From assembly GCA_018396675.1 (NCBI GenBank), contig JAGTQX010000010.1, positions 1-64,000 of the forward strand: DNA of 64,000 bases, written 5' to 3'. A model generated the notes under the pieces. That model did not search any database, was not told the origin of the DNA, and saw only the letters and a program-made list of their open reading frames with translations. Made by a program: the position numbers and the translations under genes. Positions 18,521 through 28,283 of this stretch are shown piece after piece. Numbering within the stretch: the stretch's first letter is position 1; each line of letters opens with the position of its first letter. Source of the stretch: Candidatus Bathyarchaeota archaeon (GTDB lineage: Archaea; Thermoproteota; Bathyarchaeia; Bathyarchaeales; Bathycorpusculaceae).

Positions 18521-21109
18521 TCACCCACTCCTTTTTGCTGGCTGTCCAGTGTGCAACCTCAAAACATGCAAGTCTAAGTCTGCTTGTGTGGCGAAAAACA
18601 TTGGCTTGCCAATACTTCTGCAAAACTGGCATTCCAGCAAGACGTTGCCATCTTTGGTGTAAACTTTGCTGCCTTCACGCTTCACAATCCAAGAATCCTC
18701 TAACTGACTCGTAACCGAGTTACTAAGTGCACCGAGTTCCAGAGGCGTAGGAGCCTCTTTTTCAACATTGTTTTTATGGACTTTTTCCATAGTTTCAGAA
18801 GTGCTTACACTCTCGGAACTCGGTTCACTCGGTAACTTAGTTACGAGCTCATAGCCATACTTTTTAGCTATTCTTTTCAGTTTGGTTACGTCGAAGGTGT
18901 AGGCTTTAACTCTTGGACATTCCTCGTCGGGTACTCCCTCTAACTTTTGCCTTATTGTTTTCGATTTTCCACTTAAAATCTCCCTAAGTCTATAACCAAC
19001 TTTGTTTTTTGTCACGTCGTCGAATTCGCTTGTATGCATGACATAGTCTTTCTGCAAGTCTATTTTACCATCCAACTCTTCTTGCAAGCTGCTCCAAATG
19101 GTGGAGAACGGAATTGTTGGCAAGCCATCCAAGTTGCTGTTAAACAAGTCAACCACTACTTTGACGATTTTTCCTTCCAACGTGTCTTGTTTTCCACTCA
19201 GTCTTTCTTTCTGCTGCTCTTCCAGAAAAATCTGCAGTGTTTCGTAAACAGGCAAGCCGTAGGCAACTTGCAGCAGAGGCTTCCACAACTCTTTTAATCT
19301 TCCCTTAATTTTAAGCTGGATTTCCGGCAACTCTTGGTTTCGAGTTAACATTCTCCATTTTAGCAGTTTGTTTCGTAAAGTGTTTAACTGTTCCATCTGC
19401 TCTTTTGTTAAGTCAACCCATTCAAGCTGTGGGTAGCCTTCAACCATCGGCACGAAAATGAATCTTTCGTTGAAGCCTTTCACCTTCGGAATCTGCTCGC
19501 TTGCACATGCCTTGAAGCAAAATACATTGTAGTATTTGATGTACCTAGAATATTCCGTCGCTATCATTCTCGGAACTTTGGCTCCTCGAGTGTAACCAGC
19601 CTTGTAAGCTTTGATTTTATCCGTATCCTTCTCAATTCCCTGCACTTCATCCTCTAAAATGCAGCCAATCGAATCTGAATCTTCCAAGTAGCCATACAAG
19701 TCTGCTGCTGGAATAGTCACTCCGAAAAGAGGCCTATAACAAAGTTTGTTTAACACTTTTAGAACTGTGCTTTTTCCACTTTCGTTGTCTCCGTAAAAGA
19801 AAAGGTACGGCACAGTCTGTAGTTTCTCTTGTTGGTAACTCATTAAAACGCAAACTGCAAGGATGTCTTGGTAAATTGGCTCCGCATCAATGAGCTTTTG
19901 AATCCACATCTTGACATCTTCGAACAAGTTTTGAACGTTAACTTCACCTTCATAGAAACCGTAAGGCTCGTAAGGCATGTTTCTGGCTTCTTTCGGAAGA
20001 AACCTTTTTCCTTGAGTTTCAACCTTTTCCGCAATAAAGAATTTTCCAGTGTTCAAAATCAAGAAGCATGGTTTTCCATTGTCGTAAATTGCCTCAAAAC
20101 ATCCGTCTGGCAGCACACCAGAATCCTTTAATTGTTTCTTCGCTAATTCTTGCTCCTTCATTTCCGCTAGACTGCAGTTTTCCATGTCGCATAAGCTTGC
20201 CAGAACGTTGTCGCTGCATCCGAAAACGTACCGTTTTTCCACTGCACTTTTAAAACAAGCAGAAAGTTCAGTTTCAGGTAAAGGAGGCTGGTTCCACTGG
20301 TTCCACTCTTGAATTTGCTTCCAAGCCTTTTTCGGCTCCAACTTCTTAAAGTTGCAGAGAAAAGCCGCCAGTCGAATGGCATATTCATTGCGTAGCCCCT
20401 GCCTCGTGCCTTCCATCAAGTTTTGAATACACGGCGGAGTCTTGCCTCTGTAAGGTTGTTTGGCTAACTCTGGCTTGTCAAACCAAACTTCGGCTGGCTT
20501 TTCAACTTTAACTCCAGCCTTTTCCAAAGCTGAATAAAACAAAGTTTCCAAATCGGAAACTTCTGTTGGAGTATTGTCATTTAGCCTTCTGTAACCTTGG
20601 CTTGGAGCCATTATTAACAGCTTGTTTTCTCCAATTAATTCCAAAGCAGCCACGTTATGAAAAGCAACAATGCTTTTTGGCTTAACACGGCAATAATAAA
20701 TCCAATGTTGTCCTCTGCTTGGAGTCTCTTCCATCTGAGTTATTGGCATAAACTTTAAAACTTGTTTTCCAACTTCCACAACATTTTCTGAAAGATTTTT
20801 TACGTCAAAATCTAAAGCTGTAAAAAACAAGCCGTTAGACAATTGTGAGCCACATACCACGGCAAAGCTATCAGCTTGGCTCCAAGGTAAACTTTCAAAC
20901 TCTTCCTCAGTTTGTTTTTGGCTTTGCCATTTTTGCCATTCATGCAGTGGCTTCTTTTCTTTTAAAACAACAACTGGCAAACCTTGACTCCAATATTCCT
21001 TTGCAACATCCTTCAGGTTCGCTTTTCTCCATGCTTCCACAAACTTTTTAGCTTCGTTTTGCCCTTTTTCCAGTAGACTCTTCCTCCTTTTTTCTGGTTT
21101 AAGCTTCAA
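18521..21109 (-). CDS. PrimPol (AEP primase-polymerase) / SF3-like helicase replication protein with C-terminal C2H2 finger
   Basis: LDFDV, TPSRGQHWIYY, LELIGENKLLIMAPS (PrimPol); GDNESGKSTVLKVL, CILEDEVQ (Walker A/B); CQFCx12...HVLRLH. Confidence 0.82.
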   Translation of the reverse strand: MKLKPEKRRKSLLEKGQNEAKKFVEAWRKANLKDVAKEYWSQGLPVVVLKEKKPLHEWQKWQSQKQTEEEFESLPWSQADSFAVVCGSQLSNGLFFTALDFDVKNLSENVVEVGKQVLKFMPITQMEETPSRGQHWIYYCRVKPKSIVAFHNVAALELIGENKLLIMAPSQGYRRLNDNTPTEVSDLETLFYSALEKAGVKVEKPAEVWFDKPELAKQPYRGKTPPCIQNLMEGTRQGLRNEYAIRLAAFLCNFKKLEPKKAWKQIQEWNQWNQPPLPETELSACFKSAVEKRYVFGCSDNVLASLCDMENCSLAEMKEQELAKKQLKDSGVLPDGCFEAIYDNGKPCFLILNTGKFFIAEKVETQGKRFLPKEARNMPYEPYGFYEGEVNVQNLFEDVKMWIQKLIDAEPIYQDILAVCVLMSYQQEKLQTVPYLFFYGDNESGKSTVLKVLNKLCYRPLFGVTIPAADLYGYLEDSDSIGCILEDEVQGIEKDTDKIKAYKAGYTRGAKVPRMIATEYSRYIKYYNVFCFKACASEQIPKVKGFNERFIFVPMVEGYPQLEWVDLTKEQMEQLNTLRNKLLKWRMLTRNQELPEIQLKIKGRLKELWKPLLQVAYGLPVYETLQIFLEEQQKERLSGKQDTLEGKIVKVVVDLFNSNLDGLPTIPFSTIWSSLQEELDGKIDLQKDYVMHTSEFDDVTKNKVGYRLREILSGKSKTIRQKLEGVPDEECPRVKAYTFDVTKLKRIAKKYGYELVTKLPSEPSSESVSTSETMEKVHKNNVEKEAPTPLELGALSNSVTSQLEDSWIVKREGSKVYTKDGNVLLECQFCRSIGKPMFFATQADLDLHVLRLHTGQPAKRSG

Positions 21110-21284
21110 CTTCTAAAAGTCCATGATTCTCTAAGTCGCGTCGGATTAAATTTCGCAAGTAGTCTGAGAGAGACATAAATGAGCCGAGCCGTTTTTCCAT
21201 GATTCTGTAAAGTTGTTTTGGGATTTTCGCCGCTATTATCTCGGTTTCCACTTTATTTTTAACCATACTCTCACCCGTATTCAA
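21099..21284 (-). CDS. CopG/Arc-like ribbon-helix-helix protein overlapping the replication gene
   Basis: VETEIIAAKIPKQLYRIMEKRLGSFMSLSDYLRNLIRRDLE. Confidence 0.65.
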   Translation of the reverse strand: MNTGESMVKNKVETEIIAAKIPKQLYRIMEKRLGSFMSLSDYLRNLIRRDLENHGLLEVEA

Positions 21285-21382
21285 CCGTGGGTTGTTTAAA
21301 TTTAAATGTTTTTTAAAACAAAATGTAAAATCTTAAAATCAAAAAGTAAAATAAAACGTTAGATTTCTTATGAACACAAAAT

Positions 21383-21399
21383 ATGGATTCTGAATCCAT
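21383..21399. repeat. Palindrome ATGGATTC t GAATCCAT
   Basis: 8-bp arms, 1-nt spacer. Confidence 0.7.
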
Positions 21400-21524
21400 T
21401 TTCTAAATTTGACACTGATTTATGGTGCAATCAGAAACTGTATGGAGACATGCTTAATTAGAATAGTCTTAAATTTCGTCAGTGTATTAACACGATATGT
21501 TTTGCTGTTAAGGAAAATGAGAAC

Positions 21525-23309
21525 ATGGCACAAGATGAAATTGCGTGGGATTTATCCGAAGTTTTTCCAAGCGTTACGGATGCTTCCGTTCAAAAAGCTA
21601 TGGAAGAGATAACGAGACTCGCGGAAAAATTTGTTAATGAACATCGTGGAAAAATAAGAGACTTCACAGCTAATGACTTAGCTGTGTGTCTACAAAATTA
21701 TGAAGTTTTTCTTGCAAAACTGCGCGATGTGACCTTATTTGCCGAACTTTCTTTCGCTGCAAACATGACCTTGCCAGAGACGCAGGCATTACGGGACAAG
21801 ACAATGCGATTGGAGGCTAAACTTGGCAAGATGATGGCTTTCTTTGATCTTGAAGTTGGAGAGCTTGTCTATAAAAAGCCAGAATTAGTCAACAACCCGG
21901 TTCTGTCTAATTATAAACATTTTTTGGAAAGACTACAGAGAAAAGTTCCTCATCAGTTGTCCGAAACCGAAGAAAGACTGATAATTGAAAAAGACCAGTT
22001 TGGAGTAAACGCTTGGGAAGAAATTCAGGCTAAATGGCTTAACACACGCATGTTTGAAGTTGTCATCAAAGGTGAAAAGAAAAAGCTTCCGTTCGGCGCA
22101 GCCTACGGTTTATTCACACATCCAGACAGAGCCACCCGCGAGTCTGCCTATAAATCAGTTTTCAGCCTTGTTGGGAAAGATGGTGAAATCTTTGCATCAG
22201 CGTTTAGAAACATCTGCAGCGACTGGCTAAGCGTCTGTGAATGGAGAAAATACAGTTCGCCAATTGAAGCCAGCTTAATAGAAAACGATGTTGACCATCA
22301 AACTATAAGCAATTTGTTCAAAGCGGTTGAGGAAAACGTCGGCATATACCAGCATTATTTGAAGTTAAAGGCGAAGTTAATGAAGTTGCCGAAGTTAAGC
22401 TGCCACGATATTCTCGCGCCTTTGCCAGACGCGCCTGACATAAAGTTCAGTTTTGACGAAGCAAAAGACCTAGTTATTCGCGCATACAACAGTTTCGACG
22501 AAGAATATGCGTTCGCCGTGAAGGATATGTTTGTTAGAAGACATATTGACGCCACTCCGAGATACGGCAAACAGCATGGTGCCTTCTGCGCTGGATGGTA
22601 TAATGGCAAGTCTGCATACGTTCTTCAAAGCTTTAACGGGAGACTAAACGACCTTTACACTTTAGCCCATGAGCTCGGACACGCAACCCATGATTATTAC
22701 TGTCAGAGAAATCAAACCATCTTAAACGTGAGAATTCCAATGGTCGTAGCTGAAACCGCCTCAATATTCGGAGAACTGCTGCTAACAGATTTACTGCTTA
22801 AAGAGGCAAAAACGGACATGGAAAAGAAGGTTATCCTCTGCAGAATCCTTGATGGCGCTGGACGCGTAATCTTCAGCGTAACCGCACGTGCATGGTTTGA
22901 ACAGTCAATCTACGAAGCGATAAAACGTGGAGAATACTTGAGCCACGAGACAATATGCAAGTATTGGGTTGCCGCAAGAGACAAAACCTACGGCGACACC
23001 GTTGAATGGTTCAACGAAATGCTTTCAGAATGGACAATAACACCACACTATTACATGGCAAACTTCCGATTCTACAACTACCCATACGTTTACGCGCAAC
23101 TCTTCGTTTACGCATTGTACCAGAAATATGTAGAACAAGGGAAAGCCTTCATCCCAAAAATGAAACAAATACTTTCTGCAGGAAGCAGCCTAACACCAGT
23201 TGAAATCGGCAAAATAGCAGGTTTTGACGTGACAATAAAAGACTTCTGGCAAATCGGCATAAAACAATACGAAAGCTTCCTAACAGAACTGGAGAAAATA
23301 TCCCAATAA
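21525..23309 (+). CDS. pepF: M3 family oligoendopeptidase F
   Basis: LAHELGHATHDYYC metalloprotease motif; WDLSEVFPS N-terminus. Confidence 0.92.
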   Translation: MAQDEIAWDLSEVFPSVTDASVQKAMEEITRLAEKFVNEHRGKIRDFTANDLAVCLQNYEVFLAKLRDVTLFAELSFAANMTLPETQALRDKTMRLEAKLGKMMAFFDLEVGELVYKKPELVNNPVLSNYKHFLERLQRKVPHQLSETEERLIIEKDQFGVNAWEEIQAKWLNTRMFEVVIKGEKKKLPFGAAYGLFTHPDRATRESAYKSVFSLVGKDGEIFASAFRNICSDWLSVCEWRKYSSPIEASLIENDVDHQTISNLFKAVEENVGIYQHYLKLKAKLMKLPKLSCHDILAPLPDAPDIKFSFDEAKDLVIRAYNSFDEEYAFAVKDMFVRRHIDATPRYGKQHGAFCAGWYNGKSAYVLQSFNGRLNDLYTLAHELGHATHDYYCQRNQTILNVRIPMVVAETASIFGELLLTDLLLKEAKTDMEKKVILCRILDGAGRVIFSVTARAWFEQSIYEAIKRGEYLSHETICKYWVAARDKTYGDTVEWFNEMLSEWTITPHYYMANFRFYNYPYVYAQLFVYALYQKYVEQGKAFIPKMKQILSAGSSLTPVEIGKIAGFDVTIKDFWQIGIKQYESFLTELEKISQ

Positions 23310-23319
23310 GCCAGACATC

Positions 23320-23712
23320 CTAAAACAGCTCTATCCAAATCCCATTGGGATCTTCAACGTAAGCCCATCTGCCCTCCTTTGACTTCATCTCAAGAACCAC
23401 ATTGTAGCCAGCTTGCCGTGCCTCATGCAAAGCCTTGTCAAGGTTGTCAACCTTAAAGGCTAAATGGTCAAGGCCCTCTCCCACAAAGTATTCAGTGTTA
23501 AATGAGCTGTCTTCCTCGTAATAGTTCAACTCCAATATTAAGCCGCCTTCTGGACATTGCAGAACAGCTACTTCACCCTTCGTCTGCTCAATTTTGCCTC
23601 TATTCAAAATTTTCATGCCCAACAGCTTTGTGTAAAAGTCAATTGACTTCTGCATATCTAAAACCCTTATTCCAACATATGTAAATTTGGCCTTCATAAC
23701 ATCCACGTGCAC
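23320..23712 (-). CDS. VOC family (glyoxalase-like) protein
   Basis: YVGIRVLDMQKSIDFYTKLLGMKIL...HLAFKVDNLDKAL...AYVEDPNGIWIELF. Confidence 0.88.
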   Translation of the reverse strand: MHVDVMKAKFTYVGIRVLDMQKSIDFYTKLLGMKILNRGKIEQTKGEVAVLQCPEGGLILELNYYEEDSSFNTEYFVGEGLDHLAFKVDNLDKALHEARQAGYNVVLEMKSKEGRWAYVEDPNGIWIELF

Positions 23713-23821
23713 TTTATGCGCTTGACAATATAAAAAGTTTCTATTTTTTTTGAAATTAAACGTTGTTGTTCCAGTTTAACACTGTGACAACAACATTTGA
23801 ACCAACACACGCCAACAAAAC

Positions 23822-24745
23822 TTAACTCGCTTTTCCGCTACCGTCGATTCCAGCGAGCTCTCTGTGAACCTTAATTATCTGTTCAAGCAGTCTCGACCTG
23901 CAGTCTCTAATTTTAGCATTTGGCGGAGTCGTAGCCAAAACCAAAACTATGTAGTAGTTTTTGTCGCTTTGCTCTTCAACATAAGCTCTAAAATCCCTGA
24001 AATCTCTGCTTACCGCCTCTTTAAGCTTCGCAAGCACAACATCCGGGTCGTACTGCACTGGGAACTCGTACCTAACTCGGACGGTTTTAGGCTCCTCTTT
24101 CTCTTCCATAACGACGCTGCTGGAAAAAGCCATGTTGTTTGGAATCTTCACAATTTCCCCGCTGTCCGACAGAATCTTGGTGTGAAGCAAACCCACCTCA
24201 ACCACAACACCCCGCAGGGTTGGCATAAACTCGTCGCGGCTGAACATTTTATACGCCGGAAAAGTCACAGCTGAAAGCGGCAAGCCGCCGGAAATCTTCA
24301 CTTCGGTTCCAGGACGCAGAAAACCAGTACCCAAAATAATCAAGCCGGCGAACAGATTTGCCAGAATTGGCTGTAAACCCAGACCAAGCACTAGACCTGA
24401 GACAGTGGCGCCGGCAACAGCGCTTACTCCCGTTACCTCAAACACTGCCAAAAGCATAAGCCCTAAAACCACATAGCCAATGACAAGGATAACGTTTCTA
24501 ACGAGGTAGAGTTCTCTGCCGAGGTGTTTAAGTCTCCGAGTTATAAATGAAGCCACAAATTCAAGAGCTAAAGCGCCAAAAACTATAATCGTCAACGCTC
24601 TGACAATGTTGAAATAGTTTAGGTACGACTCGCGAATTTCTTCAGGCAGCACAGATGGAATGGTGAAAATCCAAAGCACGGTCAATATGACGACGGCCAA
24701 CAAGAAGAGATAAAGTCTCCGTGGAGCCTTCACAACCCATCCCAA
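23822..24745 (-). CDS. MscS-family mechanosensitive channel
   Basis: TM helices plus GLVLGLGLQPILANLFAGLIILGTGFLRPGTEVKI. Confidence 0.88.
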   Translation of the reverse strand: MGWVVKAPRRLYLFLLAVVILTVLWIFTIPSVLPEEIRESYLNYFNIVRALTIIVFGALALEFVASFITRRLKHLGRELYLVRNVILVIGYVVLGLMLLAVFEVTGVSAVAGATVSGLVLGLGLQPILANLFAGLIILGTGFLRPGTEVKISGGLPLSAVTFPAYKMFSRDEFMPTLRGVVVEVGLLHTKILSDSGEIVKIPNNMAFSSSVVMEEKEEPKTVRVRYEFPVQYDPDVVLAKLKEAVSRDFRDFRAYVEEQSDKNYYIVLVLATTPPNAKIRDCRSRLLEQIIKVHRELAGIDGSGKAS

Positions 24746-24821
24746 TAGACTTCATATACGCATAAAGAAACATAAAAAGGAAACGCTAAACAATCTTTAA
24801 AACAGATATTGCTACACGGTA

Positions 24822-25445
24822 ATGCACATGCAACTCATCTTCGTGATAGAACACTTGGAACCAGAAATTGGCAAATGGCTCCTCTACGAATATGCACATG
24901 CCTCCAAAATAGTTGGCAAAAAACATCTAATGTTTACAAACGTCAGAAACAAAAGCGATTGGACGAAGCTTTCAAAACTTGGAAAAGTTGAAACAAGAAG
25001 CGCCACGGAAATTTTCAGCCGAGAAAAAGTTCTAATTCTCGACCCAAAGGCTGATTTGCCGCTTACGCCTGAAGACTTTGCTGGAAAGGGCGTTCTTGTA
25101 GTCGGTGGGATACTTGGTGATATCCCGCCTAGAGGCAGAACTTTTAGGCTCATCACAAAACGTTTTCGAGAAACTACCGTGCGAAACCTTGGCAAGGCAC
25201 ATTTTTCAATTGACGGTGCCATTTACATGGCGAAACTTGTAAATGAAGGAACACCGCTGGAAAAAATACCTATAAAGAAAGGTTTAACGCTAAAGCTTAA
25301 CGAACACGCTGAAGTTTACCTGCCCTACGCTTACCCATTTAAGGATGGAAAACCCGTCATAAGTCATAACCTTGTAGCCTACCTATGCTCAGACAAAATC
25401 GTCAAAGACGAAGAGAAACTCCTAAAAACACGCGCCCAATTATAA
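24822..25445 (+). CDS. SPOUT methyltransferase (Sfm1/DUF431-like)
   Basis: FVIEHLEPEIGKWLLYEYAHAS, VVGGILGDIPPRGRT. Confidence 0.75.
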   Translation: MHMQLIFVIEHLEPEIGKWLLYEYAHASKIVGKKHLMFTNVRNKSDWTKLSKLGKVETRSATEIFSREKVLILDPKADLPLTPEDFAGKGVLVVGGILGDIPPRGRTFRLITKRFRETTVRNLGKAHFSIDGAIYMAKLVNEGTPLEKIPIKKGLTLKLNEHAEVYLPYAYPFKDGKPVISHNLVAYLCSDKIVKDEEKLLKTRAQL

Positions 25446-25952
25446 ACCCAGTTTAGCCTTTATCTTTGGAAGCCATTCCCGCTGCATCTGTGCTGCGCCG
25501 AAACCGGTTATGCGATAACCTCCATCGCTTGTTTTTTCAACAATTTCGCTTTTTACTAGCTCGCCAAGGCGTGTACTCGTGATTTTAGCGTTTTTACCAA
25601 GCTTCACTTGCAAATCTTCTCTGGTTAGCACATCACTTGTGAGTATGCCAAGCTTAACGCCTATGTAGGCGGCTAAAAGATGCAGCGCCAAAGTCTCATT
25701 ATCCGTCAACTTTTCCTTTGAAATAAGCAAATGCGGTGAGTTATCGGCAAAGCCTATCAAGCCTTTGCAGTCTTCAACAAGTTTCTGCAAGTCAGCGCTT
25801 AAAACCAGAGCTTTCGAAATTTCAAAGGCTGGAATAAATTCACCGAAAAACTTGTTAATCGCAGCCCAAACTTCTTCAACGACGCCTGAAAAAGTTTTTT
25901 CAACACTGCCATACTTGACTTGAACGGTTATTTGCGCTTCGTTTTTTGTCAA
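25440..25952 (-). CDS. Hypothetical protein with C-terminal winged-helix-like domain (tandem member 3)
   Basis: N-terminal beta segment, C-terminal TSTRLGELVKSEIVEKTSDGGYRIT. Confidence 0.6.
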   Translation of the reverse strand: MTKNEAQITVQVKYGSVEKTFSGVVEEVWAAINKFFGEFIPAFEISKALVLSADLQKLVEDCKGLIGFADNSPHLLISKEKLTDNETLALHLLAAYIGVKLGILTSDVLTREDLQVKLGKNAKITSTRLGELVKSEIVEKTSDGGYRITGFGAAQMQREWLPKIKAKLGL

Positions 25953-26422
25953 CTCATTTTCCCTCGAAGCCTAGCCAAAACTTCGTCTTCAACCCAACGC
26001 TCGCCTTGAACAGTAAGCTTGAACTCCGGCCTCTTCGGGTCTGGCTTAAAAACTTGTCCACGCCGCGTCATCTCGTTTAAGCGTGCAGGCACCATGCATT
26101 TTATTCCGCTTGACTCCAAAAGCTTCTGAACTTGCGTAGCAGTGTTCTGCCTACTTTCCGAAGCGTACAAAATCAACCCAATAGCCTCATAATGTGTCAG
26201 CTTCTCCCGCGTTATAAGCACTGGACCTTCGGTTGTGAATTCTATTATGCCTTTAAGCTGAGCTGCGGCTGAAGGAGCCAACTTGCCAGAAACGATGTTT
26301 GAAACGTTTTCCACGAAATCTTTTGGAAACGCCTCAAGCAAGCTTAAGACTTCTTGCGGGTTTTCACCTTCAACAACTATTTCGCCAAACGGCGTTTTGA
26401 TGTGTACTTCCACACGTTTCAT
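25949..26422 (-). CDS. Hypothetical protein with C-terminal winged-helix-like domain (tandem member 2)
   Basis: VEVHIKTPFGEIVVEGENPQEVLSLLEAF...VPARLNEMTRRGQVFKPDPKRPEFKLT. Confidence 0.6.
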   Translation of the reverse strand: MKRVEVHIKTPFGEIVVEGENPQEVLSLLEAFPKDFVENVSNIVSGKLAPSAAAQLKGIIEFTTEGPVLITREKLTHYEAIGLILYASESRQNTATQVQKLLESSGIKCMVPARLNEMTRRGQVFKPDPKRPEFKLTVQGERWVEDEVLARLRGKMS

Positions 26423-26434
26423 AAACTTTCCCTC

Positions 26435-26911
26435 CTACTGTACAAAAGCCTCCTTTTCAGCGAGGATATACACGTAACCCTTGTCGGTTTTCCAGCGTCT
26501 AACCAAGCCTTTACGGACAAGCCCAAGCAAGTCTCCAGCCAATGTGCGCCCAGGATAACGGAGATTGTTTGATGCAAGCGCTTCTTTAAGTTCTGTCAAA
26601 GTTCTTGGTCGCCACTTCCCCCAGTCGCTTTCAAGAATCTTTAAGACTGCTTCGCTGCAGCTTCCAGCTTTAGAAATTTTCGGATACTTTTCCACTGGAG
26701 ATTCTGCTTTAACCGTTGCGACTGGCGCTTTAACCGTAACTACTGTAGCGCTTTTAGATTTCAGATTTTCAAAAGCTTTGTTAACGTCCGCCATCAAATT
26801 CGACAACTCTTTCACGGTTTCTAAAACGTCACTGCGGGCGCCTTTAACCTCGACTTCATAATCACCAATCCTCACACGAATAGAAAACTCTTCCCCAGAA
26901 TGCTTCGCCAC
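26435..26911 (-). CDS. Hypothetical protein with C-terminal winged-helix-like domain (tandem member 1)
   Basis: IRVRIGDYEVEVKGARSDVLETVKEL...LAGDLLGLVRKGLVRRWKTDKGYVYI. Confidence 0.6.
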   Translation of the reverse strand: MAKHSGEEFSIRVRIGDYEVEVKGARSDVLETVKELSNLMADVNKAFENLKSKSATVVTVKAPVATVKAESPVEKYPKISKAGSCSEAVLKILESDWGKWRPRTLTELKEALASNNLRYPGRTLAGDLLGLVRKGLVRRWKTDKGYVYILAEKEAFVQ

Positions 26912-27249
26912 CTTCTCACCCGAACTGTTCCACGCATATATGAAGGCGTGTTCTCCTTTTAGAATTTACGCGAAAAAACAACCATCACAACCTTAAGAAT
27001 ACAATCAATTTTAGTAATAAAACCTAGCTTTATGTTTGCAACTGCCGGACAAAATGCGTGAAGCATGGCTCCAGACCTAGCTATCCCATACGACGCAACA
27101 ATCCACTTGTTACACAATTAATGATACCGATCAATATCGCTTGAAAAATTCCATTTATAATTAAGCTTATATGCAGATGTAATCGGGTTGCGGATGAAAT
27201 ATTGCCTTGGCCTCAATGCTTATTATTTTATTGCTTAGAACAAATGAAC

Positions 27250-27639
27250 TTAATTGTGATTTTTGGTGTTCTGCTTATTTTCCAGAATTTTCTTTAAATT
27301 TTCCTCACTGGGGATGCCTTTAAATATTTTATTTCTATATTCAATCGAGGGTATTTGAACGCCTTTAATTCTTAATCTCAATTTGTTAGCAAAATTCATA
27401 GCGCCGACATCGACAACTTCAAACTCCAACCCATTATTACTGCAAAACTTCTTCAAGCGTTCCAAAGCCTCACCGTCTTCGTCGCTTAAGTAACGATTAC
27501 CAAATATGTTTGAAATGCGTTCCAATCCCTCAAAAGCCGTCTTCTGGGCATGTGCACATGCATGTACAGCGCCATCCCTATCAACAAAACCAACCGTCGG
27601 AACACTAAAACTATATACATAAACTTTTATTTTGGCCAT
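27250..27639 (-). CDS. Hypothetical protein, possibly thioredoxin-like
   Basis: VQIPSIEYRNKIFKGIPSEENLKKIL C-terminus resembles the Trx fold; weak. Confidence 0.45.
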   Translation of the reverse strand: MAKIKVYVYSFSVPTVGFVDRDGAVHACAHAQKTAFEGLERISNIFGNRYLSDEDGEALERLKKFCSNNGLEFEVVDVGAMNFANKLRLRIKGVQIPSIEYRNKIFKGIPSEENLKKILENKQNTKNHN

Positions 27640-27857
27640 TCAAGGTCCTTATTAAATAAACGCATTACGTGATAATTAAGCTTTAACCAAGAATGTCACC
27701 CAAAATGCAAGAGCCAAAATATTCTTAAAACGCCGTTACTTCTACCTCAAAATCTTGGAGTGAAAAATAGAAAAAATATGCCTCAATAAGCAGCTTACAA
27801 AACTTTCTAATCATACATATCTCTTAAAATCCCAGTAGAAATATGCGTGTTATTTAT

Positions 27858-28181
27858 AGGGCTGGCGTGTTGGCTGTAACCCGCCTTCTGTTTTATGTGG
27901 CATTCGACTAATCGGGCTACCCGCGCTTTGGGTAGATGCGTCATCAGCGCTTGTTTGCCCTTTCCACGTGCAGGACGGCCGTTTCATCGTTTCCAACTCA
28001 GCATTCTCGACAACTTAACATGCGTCATTGGCATCTGCTGAGTGGACGTTTCGTTTCTGCTCCGTTGCCAAGGCTCTCGCCTTACGCCCTTGCGGGCGTT
28101 GCACTTCTACGTGTGGGCGGAGTTTCCTCAAGCCTTTTTTTAAGTAAGGGCTCGAAAGCCACTCGCCAACTCGCCAGCCCC
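27858..28181 (-). ncRNA. rnpB: RNase P RNA
   Basis: Reverse complement has GAGGAAACTCCGCCCAC (CR-I) and ACAGAAGGCGGGTTACAG (CR-V); long terminal P1 helix ggggctggcg/cgccagccc and gttggc/gccaac. Confidence 0.9.
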
Positions 28182-28283
28182 AAGATAGTATAGATAAAAG
28201 TGCGCAATAAAAATTTTGGAAAGTTTAATTTTGCCGTGGGCGTTTATGTTGTATTAGCTAATGTATAATCTGGTGTGAATGTT

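Larger units (their letters stand above)
16839..21284. mobile_element. Integrated pRN1-like plasmid element
   Basis: Tyrosine integrase + small RHH/HTH proteins + PrimPol-helicase, all co-oriented; boundaries approximate, att sites not found. Confidence 0.75.

Noticed and set aside
17586-21284. Provirus rather than plasmid-like element
   Set aside because: No capsid, portal, terminase or packaging ATPase gene among the ORFs; content fits an integrative plasmid.
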